Program-made: the position numbers and the translations under genes
Shown: positions 1-8,354 of the stretch, in pieces
Position numbering within the stretch: the stretch's first letter is position 1
How the letters are laid out: every line of letters begins with the position of its first letter
Notes under the pieces: model-generated
Databases searched by the model: none
What the model was told of the DNA's origin: nothing
The model's input: only the letters and a program-made list of their open reading frames with translations
Assembly (NCBI GenBank): GCA_021847165.1
Contig: JAJZUH010000024.1
Span: 1-16,980 of the forward strand
Length of the DNA: 16,980 nucleotides
Reading direction: 5' to 3'
DNA from: Pseudomonadota bacterium
Lineage (GTDB): Bacteria > Pseudomonadota > Gammaproteobacteria > Burkholderiales > Gallionellaceae

Positions 1-66
1 GCGGGCTTTCTGTTGCGCACTCAGGCGCGGCGCGGGAGCGAACCAGCGTTGCAGCAGCCTTCTCAA
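1..66 (-). CDS. 5' end of a minus-strand gene leaving the window (possibly a 3'-5' exonuclease)
   Basis: Downstream of the DUF294 gene the minus strand stays open to the window edge in a shifted frame. The proposed start is TTG at 66-64, overlapping the TGA stop of the DUF294 gene (65-63). It gives 22 codons beginning [20 protein letters not shown], a basic, hydrophobic start with no stop. The close overlap suggests translation coupled to the gene before it. In related betaproteobacteria DUF294/CBS proteins are often followed by a DNA polymerase III epsilon-like exonuclease, and such proteins begin with similar Arg/Leu-rich stretches; that identity comes from remembered gene order, since no catalytic motif is inside the window. 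The frame is also open upstream of the TTG, so the start is uncertain. Confidence 0.45.
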   Translation of the reverse strand, partial: MRRLLQRWFAPAPRLSAQQKAR

Positions 67-1964
67 AGCTGGTAATCCAGTCTCAGCTTGGCCTGCGCCT
101 TGCGCGCCTGACGGAAGGCCTCCTTGAGGATGCGGCGGTCCAGTTCGTTCAGCGACGCGGGATCGATCAGGTTATCCAGCGCCGTGTCGTTCTGGCCCCT
201 GGCGCTGGATTCGTCGTGATGGCGCAAACGCAGCACCTGGATGAACAGCAGCGCGTCGATCCACGCCTCGATCTCCGATTCGGGCAGGTTCATCTTCGCC
301 GCACTCAGGCGCAAGCGCTGGATGGTGTTGGTTTGCGTCACGCCCACCGCCAGGCTGAAGATGCGTGCCGCATCCACGAACGGTGTGATGCCATTGAGCT
401 TGAGGTCGATCCGGTTCGAGTCGTTGAGGACAAAATCGCGGATCACTCCCAGCGGCGGCCGGTTGCGCAGGGCATTCTCGGCCATCATGTAGAGGAAGCG
501 GCTGTTGTCGCTGGCCACGCGCGCCAGCCATTCGCGCAGATCCCCGGCCAGATGCTGCGCCCCGTACAGTGCACGGAAATCGAAGAAGATGCTGGCATAC
601 AGCAGGGACTCCGGCGTGCCGCCCCGGATCCAGGCGGAAAAGGCCTGCTTCCACTCCGCCAGCGACAGGCACCACCTGGGGTTGCTCGCCATGATCTCGC
701 CCTTGCACAAGGGGAAGCCGCACAGCGCCAGGCTCTCGTTGATGCGCCGCGCCACCGGCAACAGCGTCTCGCGCACCTGGTCCTCGGTCATGCCGGGCGG
801 CGCCTCGAAGATGATGGCATTGTCCTGGTCCGTGTTCAGCGTCTGCTCGAAACGGCCTTCCGACCCCAGCGCCATCCAGCACATGCCGGCGTGCAGGGGG
901 GTGTCGTACAGGCCGCTGGCCTTGAACTCCAGCTCCACCACGCGGGCGGCGAGCAGGTCGTTGAAGGTGGAGATGAACTGGGTCAGCTGCTCCGGCGCCA
1001 CGCCCTGCGCCATCATGTTATGCGCCATGCTGCGGATGTCCGCCGCGCCCTGTTGCAGCACCTCGACGGTGTCGGCATGCCGGATGGTCATGCCGATCTG
1101 GCGCAGCCCCACCCGCTGCAAGGCGAACAGGTCCTTTTCCGTCACCAGGCCGAGCAATCGCCCCTCCTCGACCACCAGCACATGACGGAAACCCTGCCTG
1201 GCCATGGTCAGCGCCGCCTCGTACGCCAGCGCGTGCGGCGGCAAGGACTCCAGCTGCTGCGACATCACGCCGATCACCGGCTGGTCGAGGTCGATCTGGG
1301 GCAAGGCGACGCGTTCCAGCACATCGGGCAATGTCAGGATGCCGCAAGGCCGCCCGTGCTCATCCACTGCCACCATCGAACCCACATGCTGCTCGTGCAT
1401 GAGCTGCAGCGCCTGCCGCACCGTGGCCTGCGGCGGGCAAGTGACCGGCGCGCGCCGGATGATCGCCGACAGCGGACTGGCCAGCGACTGCTGCTCGACG
1501 CTCGAATGGCTGTACTGCGCCTGGATGACCTGCTTGGAGTGCTCCAGCAGGTTGGCGATGCGCCGCGTGCAGAAATCGCGGAACGCGGCGCTCATGTCGA
1601 TCAGCTGCCGGAAATCCCCGGCGCCCAGTTCATAACAGAAGGAATCGCTGCCCGCACGGTAGACGCTGGCGACAGGCCGGTTGGCCAGCAATGCCCCGAG
1701 CGGGAAACATTCCCCTTCCGCCAGCTCCAGCCAGGTATCCGCCTCGGAAGCGTGGGCGACGTTCTGTTCGCCGTGCACCATGCCCTGCTTGATCACCAGA
1801 AAACGGTCGACCGCGCCCTGCTGGGGCGAGACGATCACCTCGCCCTCGGCGTAATAGCCCAGATGCATGCGCTCCATCATCCACAGCACGTGCTCCGTGT
1901 CCATGCGGTCGAACGGCGCATGCCTGACGATGAACGAGAGCTCGGAGGGATGGATGGCGCTCAT
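63..1964 (-). CDS. cNMP-binding/CBS/DUF294 nucleotidyltransferase-like signalling protein
   Basis: This 633-residue soluble protein appears to be a multidomain regulator. In order: a cyclic-nucleotide-binding-like beta roll (about 10-130), two CBS domains (about 165-220 and 228-285, the second ending in GLVTEKDLF), a DUF294 nucleotidyltransferase domain (about 315-450) and the DUF294 C-terminal domain (about 470-620). The nucleotidyltransferase core is intact: GSEGR at 367-371 and the metal-binding D-x-D at D379/D381. The family resembles the uridylyltransferase part of GlnD; its substrate is unknown. In the beta roll the phosphate-binding cassette reads [14 protein letters not shown], without the usual Gly-Glu and the Arg that hold cAMP, so normal cAMP binding is doubtful. 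CBS pairs usually bind adenosine nucleotides. The ATG overlaps the trpC stop as ATGA, so it is probably translated from the trpC message. No signal peptide or membrane segment is visible. Confidence 0.9.
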   Translation of the reverse strand: MSAIHPSELSFIVRHAPFDRMDTEHVLWMMERMHLGYYAEGEVIVSPQQGAVDRFLVIKQGMVHGEQNVAHASEADTWLELAEGECFPLGALLANRPVASVYRAGSDSFCYELGAGDFRQLIDMSAAFRDFCTRRIANLLEHSKQVIQAQYSHSSVEQQSLASPLSAIIRRAPVTCPPQATVRQALQLMHEQHVGSMVAVDEHGRPCGILTLPDVLERVALPQIDLDQPVIGVMSQQLESLPPHALAYEAALTMARQGFRHVLVVEEGRLLGLVTEKDLFALQRVGLRQIGMTIRHADTVEVLQQGAADIRSMAHNMMAQGVAPEQLTQFISTFNDLLAARVVELEFKASGLYDTPLHAGMCWMALGSEGRFEQTLNTDQDNAIIFEAPPGMTEDQVRETLLPVARRINESLALCGFPLCKGEIMASNPRWCLSLAEWKQAFSAWIRGGTPESLLYASIFFDFRALYGAQHLAGDLREWLARVASDNSRFLYMMAENALRNRPPLGVIRDFVLNDSNRIDLKLNGITPFVDAARIFSLAVGVTQTNTIQRLRLSAAKMNLPESEIEAWIDALLFIQVLRLRHHDESSARGQNDTALDNLIDPASLNELDRRILKEAFRQARKAQAKLRLDYQL

Positions 1965-2770
1965 GCGTCACCGAAGACTTTGGCCAGCTCGGCTCCCGGG
2001 TCGTCCGCGCGCATGAACGCCTCGCCGACGAGGAAGGCGTGCACCCGATGGTCGCGCATCAGCTGCACGTCCTGCGCGGTGAAGATGCCGCTCTCGGTGA
2101 CCACGATGCGGTCGTTGCCCGCGTCCGCGGCCGCGATGGACGACAGCAGATCCAGCGTCGTCTGCAGGCTGACCTCGAAAGTGCGCAGATTGCGGTTGTT
2201 GATGCCGATCAACGGCGTCGCCAGCTGCAGCGCGATTTCCAGCTCCCTGCCGTCGTGCACTTCCACCAGCACCGCCATGCCCAGCTTGTGCGCCAGCTTC
2301 TCCAGCGCCTTCATCTGGTTCAGGGTCAGCGCCGAGGCGATCAGCAGGATGGCATCCGCCCCCATCGCCCGCGCCTGATAGACCTGGTACTCGTGCACCA
2401 TGAAATCCTTGCGCAGCACCGGCAGGTCGCACGCCGCACGCGCCTGCTGCAGATACGCCGCGCTGCCCTGGAAGAACTGCTCGTCGGTCAGCACCGACAA
2501 ACAGGCCGCGCCGTGCCGGGCATAGCTGCGTGCGATCTCCGCCGGACGGAAATCGGCACGGATCACCCCTTTGCTGGGGCTGGCTTTCTTGATCTCGGCG
2601 ATCACCGCGGCGCGCCCGCCGGCAATCCTGTTGCGGATGGCACCGACGAAATCGCGCGCCGGCGCAGCCTGCTCGGCTTCGGCACGAATGGAGGGCAATG
2701 GCTTGGCCGACAATGCGGCGGCTACTTCCTGGTTCTTGACCGCCAGGATCTTGTTGAGAATGTCGGACAT
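1961..2770 (-). CDS. trpC: Indole-3-glycerol phosphate synthase
   Basis: TrpC closes the indole ring in tryptophan biosynthesis, turning CdRP (1-(o-carboxyphenylamino)-1-deoxyribulose 5-phosphate) into indole-3-glycerol phosphate with loss of CO2 and water. The 269-residue length fits the stand-alone single-domain enzyme and not the TrpC-TrpF fusion of enterics. The active-site set of the TIM barrel is complete: E59 and K61 in [12 protein letters not shown]121 in VLRKDF, E170 in LVEVH, N191 and R193 in GINNRNL, and E226-S227 in VTESGI, with the phosphate loop near FLVGEAFM. The start [12 protein letters not shown] is typical of the family, and an AGAGAG Shine-Dalgarno-like sequence lies six bases upstream. 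The gene heads a minus-strand unit with the DUF294 gene. No trpE, trpG or trpD lies directly upstream, because proA diverges there. Confidence 0.97.
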   Translation of the reverse strand: MSDILNKILAVKNQEVAAALSAKPLPSIRAEAEQAAPARDFVGAIRNRIAGGRAAVIAEIKKASPSKGVIRADFRPAEIARSYARHGAACLSVLTDEQFFQGSAAYLQQARAACDLPVLRKDFMVHEYQVYQARAMGADAILLIASALTLNQMKALEKLAHKLGMAVLVEVHDGRELEIALQLATPLIGINNRNLRTFEVSLQTTLDLLSSIAAADAGNDRIVVTESGIFTAQDVQLMRDHRVHAFLVGEAFMRADDPGAELAKVFGDA

Positions 2771-2773
2771 GGC

Positions 2774-2797
2774 GCGCTCTCTATGAATAGAGTGCGC
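2774..2797 (-). promoter_or_regulatory. Dyad covering the trpC ribosome binding site
   Basis: Two 11-base arms (GCGCTCTCTAT and ATAGAGTGCGC on the plus strand) pair with one mismatch around a two-base centre. Read as trpC mRNA, this is a hairpin of a GCGC stem, one A-A mismatch and a CUCUA/UAGAG stem with a UUCA loop. The AGAGAG Shine-Dalgarno-like sequence (2782-2777) lies in its 3' arm, six bases from the ATG. The dyad is seen directly. Its role, either an mRNA structure that hides the ribosome site or a protein operator in the divergent region, is inferred. Confidence 0.45.
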
Positions 2798-2803
2798 ATT
2801 CTA
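2798..2803 (-). promoter_or_regulatory. Candidate -10 element for trpC
   Basis: On the minus strand this reads TAGAAT, five of six matches to the TATAAT consensus. It lies about 28 bases before the trpC ATG and directly upstream of the dyad. No good -35 hexamer is seen at 16-18 bases, so this is a weak promoter call, or one that depends on an activator. Confidence 0.3.
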
Positions 2804-2818
2804 GCGCAAGCGGAATGC

Positions 2819-2824
2819 TAAAAT
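2819..2824 (+). promoter_or_regulatory. Candidate -10 element for proA
   Basis: TAAAAT matches the -10 consensus at five of six positions. It lies 28 bases before the chosen proA ATG at 2853, which would give a leader of about 20 bases. No convincing -35 hexamer is visible at normal spacing. If it is real, proA cannot start at the in-frame ATG at 2823, because that codon overlaps this element. Confidence 0.3.
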
Positions 2825-2852
2825 GCTCGCCACACGCAACATTGGAACCATC

Positions 2853-4112
2853 ATGGAAGACATCAAGCAATACATGAAGTCCGTCGGACAGCAGGCGCGC
2901 GCCGCATCGCGCCTGATGGCGCAGGCCGACACCGCCACCAAGAACCGCGCGCTGCTTGCCATCGCAGATGCCATGCTGCGCGACAGCGCCCGGCTGATCG
3001 CCGAGAATGCCAAGGATGTCGCCGCCGCGAAAGCCCATGCACTGGATGCCGCCTCGGTGGACAGGCTCACCCTCACCGAAAAGACGGTGAAGGGCATGGC
3101 CGAAGGCCTGCAGCAGATCGCCGCCCTGCCCGACCCCATCGGCGAGATCAGCGACATGAAATACCGCCCTTCCGGCATCCAGGTCGGCAAGATGCGCGTG
3201 CCGCTCGGCGTCATCGGCATCATCTACGAATCGCGCCCCAACGTGACCGCGGACGCCGCCGGGCTGTGCCTGAAGTCCGGCAACGCGGCGATCCTGCGCG
3301 GCGGCTCCGAGGCCATCCATTCCAATCGCGCCATCGCCGCCTGCGTGCAGGCCGGCCTCAAGGCGGCGGGCCTGCCCGAGACGGCGGTTCAGGTCGTCAA
3401 CACCACCGACCGCGCCGCCGTGGGCGAGCTCATCACCATGAAAGAGCATGTCGATGTGATCGTGCCGCGCGGCGGCAAGGAACTGATCGAGCGCGTCTCG
3501 AACGAGGCGCGCATTCCCGTGATCAAGCACCTGCACGGGGTGTGCCACGTGTACATCGACGACGAGGCCGACCTGCAAAAAGCCGTACGCATCGCCGACA
3601 ACGCCAAGACCCATCGCTACGGCGTGTGCAACGCGATGGAAACGCTGCTGGTGAATGCCAACGTCGCGGCAAAGGTATTGCCCGAGCTGTGCAAGATCTA
3701 CCTGGACAAGGGCGTGGAACTGCGCGGCGACGACGCCGCGCGCAAGCATGTTGCGCAGATGAAGGCCGCCACCGAGGAAGACTGGCACACCGAATACCTC
3801 GCCCCCATCCTCAGTATCCGGGTGGTGGCCGACCTGGACGAGGCGCTCGCCCACATCGCCACCTATGGCTCGCAGCACACCGACAGCATCGTCACCGAGA
3901 ACTACACCAGGGCGATGCGCTTCCTGCGCGAAGTGGATTCCAGCAGCGTGATGGTGAACGCCTCGACGCGTTTCGCCGACGGCTTCGAGTATGGGCTGGG
4001 GGCCGAGATCGGCATCTCCACCGACAAGATCCACGCGCGCGGTCCGGTCGGCCTGGAAGGACTGACGTCGCAGAAATACATCGTGCTCGGCAACGGGCAG
4101 ATCCGCATCTGA
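2853..4112 (+). CDS. proA: Glutamate-5-semialdehyde dehydrogenase (gamma-glutamyl phosphate reductase)
   Basis: ProA reduces gamma-glutamyl phosphate with NADPH to glutamate-5-semialdehyde, the second step of proline synthesis from glutamate. The 419-residue protein shows the family's aldehyde dehydrogenase fold: [18 protein letters not shown], then [17 protein letters not shown] in the NADPH-binding part, the catalytic cysteine C259 in [12 protein letters not shown], and the C-terminal [17 protein letters not shown] block. The start is set at 2853 ([10 protein letters not shown]), which gives a length close to the 417 residues of the E. coli enzyme and has GGAA five bases upstream. An in-frame ATG at 2823 would add an unconserved ten-residue tail. 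The gene diverges from trpC. The partner kinase gene proB is not adjacent, as is common in betaproteobacteria. The stop is followed 35 bases later by lpdA, so read-through into lpdA is possible. Confidence 0.96.
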   Translation: MEDIKQYMKSVGQQARAASRLMAQADTATKNRALLAIADAMLRDSARLIAENAKDVAAAKAHALDAASVDRLTLTEKTVKGMAEGLQQIAALPDPIGEISDMKYRPSGIQVGKMRVPLGVIGIIYESRPNVTADAAGLCLKSGNAAILRGGSEAIHSNRAIAACVQAGLKAAGLPETAVQVVNTTDRAAVGELITMKEHVDVIVPRGGKELIERVSNEARIPVIKHLHGVCHVYIDDEADLQKAVRIADNAKTHRYGVCNAMETLLVNANVAAKVLPELCKIYLDKGVELRGDDAARKHVAQMKAATEEDWHTEYLAPILSIRVVADLDEALAHIATYGSQHTDSIVTENYTRAMRFLREVDSSSVMVNASTRFADGFEYGLGAEIGISTDKIHARGPVGLEGLTSQKYIVLGNGQIRI

Positions 4113-4147
4113 CAAGAAATATAAAACCTGTGTAAAGAGGAAACGAC

Positions 4148-5907
<1,760 letters not shown>

Positions 5908-5908
<1 letters not shown>

Positions 5909-6672
5909 TGCGCCGCACCCTGTTGCTCGGCATGCTCGCGTTGAGCATGCCTGTCAGCGCGCTCGACCTGGACCAGCTCAAGGCCAGGCTGAACGAACTG
6001 GAGCAGCCCGCCGCAACGTCGCCCTCCCCCGCCGCCAAGCCTTCCGGACTCGCGCAGTTCACTGCCCAGGAACAAACCGCCAGCCTGAAACAGGCGCTCA
6101 CGCAGGGTGCGGAAACCGCCGTGGCCCGCCTCGCCAAAGAGAACGGCTACCTCGGCAACGACAAGGTGCGCATCCCGCTGCCGGAAAACCTGCAACGGGC
6201 CGACCGCACCCTGCGCAAGGTCGGACTGGGCAGATATTCCGACGAACTGACGACCTCGATGAACCGTGCCGCCGAGGCCGCGGTACCGGAGGCGAAGGCG
6301 CTGCTGGTCGATGCCGTGAAGCACATGACAGTCGGCGACGCGAAGGGCATACTGCTCGGCGGCGACGATGCCGCCACGCAATATTTCCGCCGCAATACCG
6401 AAACCGCGCTGGGTGCAAGATTCAAACCCGTCGTCACGCAGTCCATGCAGAAAGTCGGTCTGGCCCGGGCCTACAACCGCTTTGCCGGCCAAGGCGCGCA
6501 GCTCGGCCTGGTCAACCAGGATGACGCCAACCTCGAGGATTACATCACGCGCAAGGCGCTGGACGGGCTGTTCCTGATGATGGCCGAACAGGAAAAGGAG
6601 ATACGCGCCCATCCCCTGCAAGCCGCCGGAGATCTGGCCAGGAAAGTCTTCTCCGCAGTGCGCGGGCAATAG
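5908..6672 (+). CDS. DUF4197 exported protein of unknown function
   Basis: The product is about 254 residues long. It starts with a short basic stretch and a hydrophobic signal sequence (RRTLLLGMLALSMPVSA), with likely signal peptidase I cleavage after residue 18, so it should act in the periplasm. The rest is helical and matches DUF4197 as I know the family: LKQALTQGAETAV, NGYLGNDKVRIPLPENL, NRAAEAAVPEAKALLVDA, GILLGGDDAATQYFRR and ITRKALDGLFLMMAEQEKEIR. No catalytic motif is evident. The start is either ATG 5905 or ATG 5908; I prefer 5908 because the weak AAGAAG ribosome site is then at better spacing. It overlaps the lpdA stop, so it is probably cotranscribed with lpdA, although no functional link between E3 and DUF4197 is known to me. 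A GC-rich hairpin spans its stop codon. Confidence 0.88.
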
Positions 6673-6677
6673 CCCGC
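6662..6677 (+). terminator. Hairpin over the DUF4197 stop codon, possible weak terminator
   Basis: GCGGGC (6662-6667), loop AATA and GCCCGC (6672-6677) form a perfect six-base stem that includes the stop codon. No T-run follows, so it is not a standard rho-independent terminator. It may only slow polymerase or protect the 3' end of the lpdA-DUF4197 message. Confidence 0.3.
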
Positions 6678-6705
6678 CATCATCGCTCCCGCCCGGCATT
6701 TGAAG

Positions 6706-6717
6706 TTTGCCGGCAAA
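6706..6717. promoter_or_regulatory. Perfect 12-base palindrome upstream of the TetR gene
   Basis: TTTGCCGGCAAA is a perfect palindrome 42 bases before the TetR start codon. It is immediately followed by a second palindrome, and a rough -35-like TTGAAG overlaps its left side. It is a candidate binding site for the adjacent regulator; function is inferred. Confidence 0.4.
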
Positions 6718-6718
6718 A

Positions 6719-6734
6719 TTGGTAGCCTTACCAA
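6719..6734. promoter_or_regulatory. Candidate TetR operator (16-base palindrome)
   Basis: TTGGTA-GCCT-TACCAA has perfect six-base arms around a four-base centre. The size and symmetry suit a TetR-family dimer. It lies 25 bases before the TetR start, where the promoter -10 region or transcription start should be, so binding would block the whole TetR-exporter unit. The palindrome is seen directly; regulation by the adjacent gene product is inferred from the usual autorepression of such regulators. Confidence 0.5.
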
Positions 6735-6758
6735 ACCAAACATCCTCCGGGTGGCGCC

Positions 6759-7319
6759 ATGAGCATCAAGCAAAGCATCCTGATCGCGGGCTCGACGTTG
6801 TTGCGCGAAAAAGGCGTCAGCGCGCTGACGCAACCGCAGATCGCGCAGGCAGCCGGCATCAAGCAGAGCCACCTGACCTACTATTTCCCCAAGCGGGCGA
6901 ACCTGCTGCTGGCCATTGCCGAATTCACCCTGCACGGCCTGATGGACAATATCGCCGCGCAATTGCAGGCCAACCCGCGGGGAAAAACGCTGGCAGACGG
7001 TCTCGCGCGACTCCTGATCGACGGCCTGCCGCCGCGCGTGCTGCTGGGCCTGATCGTTGCGGCCGACAGCGATCCCGACATCCGCAAGCCGCTGCGCAAG
7101 CTGATCCGGCATGTGCGCCTGTCGATCCGCCACCTGCTGGAACGTGCCGGCATCGCCGCCGACGATGAAGCCGCACTGCTGTTCCATGCCACCATCGTCG
7201 GCCTCGCCGTCATGCACCAGGCCAGGCTCAACAGGGAATCCGCCGCCGAAGTGCGCAGCGGCCTCGACCGCCTGATACGCACACTGATGCCGAAGCCGGC
7301 ACCCCGGAGACGTCCATGA
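6759..7319 (+). CDS. TetR/AcrR family transcriptional regulator of the exporter operon
   Basis: This 186-residue protein has the TetR layout: an N-terminal three-helix DNA-binding domain with the helix-turn-helix at about 22-46 (TQPQIAQAAGIKQSHLTYYF, then PKRANLL) and a less conserved helical ligand-binding domain to the C-terminus, which ends in a basic PRRRP tail. It is the first gene of the exporter unit and its stop overlaps the start of the membrane fusion gene as ATGA, so it is coexpressed with the pump. The arrangement resembles E. coli cecR upstream of ybhGFSR, but this protein is shorter than CecR and I cannot claim orthology. It probably represses its own operon through the palindromes at 6706-6734 and is released by an unknown ligand, perhaps a pump substrate. 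No good Shine-Dalgarno sequence is seen. Confidence 0.9.
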   Translation: MSIKQSILIAGSTLLREKGVSALTQPQIAQAAGIKQSHLTYYFPKRANLLLAIAEFTLHGLMDNIAAQLQANPRGKTLADGLARLLIDGLPPRVLLGLIVAADSDPDIRKPLRKLIRHVRLSIRHLLERAGIAADDEAALLFHATIVGLAVMHQARLNRESAAEVRSGLDRLIRTLMPKPAPRRRP

Positions 7320-8347
7320 AACGAAAACTGCTCCTGCTTTTCCTTGTTGCCGGCATGCTGGGATCGGCCGGTTTCGCGGCATGGCATTTCGGCAATCGGC
7401 AGGATGCCGGTGCCGGCACGTTGACGCTGTACGGCAACGTCGATATCCGCCAGGTGCAATTGGCGTTCAACGGTTCCGAGCGCATCGCCACCCTGCTGGT
7501 CAGGGAAGGCGATGCGGTCCGCAAAGGCCAGTTGCTGGCGACGCTCGATGCCGAGCGGCTGTCGCGCACGGTCGATCTGCAACAGGCCCAGCTCGCATCG
7601 CAGCAACAGGTGCTCGCCCGGCTCGAAGCAGGCAATCGCCCCGAAGAAATCGGCAAAGCCGAGGCCGACGCCGACGCCGCGCGCATCGCCGCCGACAATG
7701 CCGCGCATACCTATCAAAGGACGAAGGATCTGGCTGCGCAGCATTTCGTCGCGCAGCAGCAGGTGGACGACGCGCTGGCGGCAGCCGATGCGGCGCAGTC
7801 CAGGTACAGGGCGCTGCAGGAAACGCTCAAGCTTGCGCGGCTGGGGCCGCGCCGCGAAGACATCGCGGCAGCGCGGGCCATGCTGCAAGCCAACCGCGCG
7901 GCACTGGACGTGGCGCGCAAGGCGCTGGCCGATGCCTCGCTGTATGCGCCGGACAACGGCATCGTGCAGGAACGCATCCTCGAGCCCGGCGACATGGCGT
8001 CGCCGCAGCGTCCCGTCTATACGCTGGCGCTGACCGATCCCGTCTGGGTGCGCGCCTATGTGCAGGGACCCGATCTCGGCAAGCTGCAGCCGGGAATGCG
8101 CGCCGCAGTGAGCACCGACAGTTTCCCCGGCAAGCAGTATCCGGGCTGGATCGGCTATATCTCGCCGACGGCGGAATTCACGCCCAAATCGGTGGAAACC
8201 ACCGAGGTGCGCAGCAGCCTGGTCTACCAGGTGCGCATCTTCGTGTGCAACCCGCAGGGCGAGCTGCGCATGGGCATGCCTGCCACGGTGACCATCACTC
8301 CCGGACAGCCCGCCGCGCAGGGCGCCGACCGCTGCCGGGATTCCTGA
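7316..8347 (+). CDS. ybhG: HlyD/YbhG-like periplasmic membrane fusion protein
   Basis: The 343-residue product has an N-terminal signal anchor (about 4-23) and sits in the periplasm, joining the inner-membrane ABC pump to the outer part of the path. Order: anchor, first half of the barrel-sandwich (lipoyl-like) domain with GDAVRKGQLLATLD (65-78), a long alpha-helical coiled-coil hairpin (about 82-205, with GNRPEEI at 106), the second barrel half (APDNGIVQERILEPGDM), then a beta-barrel domain. The signature SPTAEFTPKSVETTEVRSSL at 283-302 matches E. coli YbhG as I remember it. Two cysteines (C311 and C340) could form a disulfide in the periplasm. The start codon overlaps the TetR stop. The HlyD fold is certain; the YbhG assignment rests on that signature and on gene order. 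Confidence 0.93.
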   Translation: MKRKLLLLFLVAGMLGSAGFAAWHFGNRQDAGAGTLTLYGNVDIRQVQLAFNGSERIATLLVREGDAVRKGQLLATLDAERLSRTVDLQQAQLASQQQVLARLEAGNRPEEIGKAEADADAARIAADNAAHTYQRTKDLAAQHFVAQQQVDDALAAADAAQSRYRALQETLKLARLGPRREDIAAARAMLQANRAALDVARKALADASLYAPDNGIVQERILEPGDMASPQRPVYTLALTDPVWVRAYVQGPDLGKLQPGMRAAVSTDSFPGKQYPGWIGYISPTAEFTPKSVETTEVRSSLVYQVRIFVCNPQGELRMGMPATVTITPGQPAAQGADRCRDS

Positions 8348-8354
8348 GCAATCC

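Noticed and set aside
216..2378. Long plus-strand open frame opposite the DUF294 and trpC genes
   Set aside because: It is antisense to two clear minus-strand genes, spans their junction and has a His/Arg/Gln-rich composition typical of GC-rich shadow frames, with no recognisable domain.
2823..2852. Upstream in-frame ATG that would lengthen ProA by ten residues
   Set aside because: The added residues do not look like the family's N-terminus, the ATG overlaps a candidate -10 element, and the ATG at 2853 has a nearby GGAA and gives the usual length.
4120..4125. TATAAA in the proA-lpdA gap as a possible lpdA promoter
   Set aside because: No -35-like hexamer lies at suitable spacing inside the end of proA, so the AT-rich patch alone is not enough.
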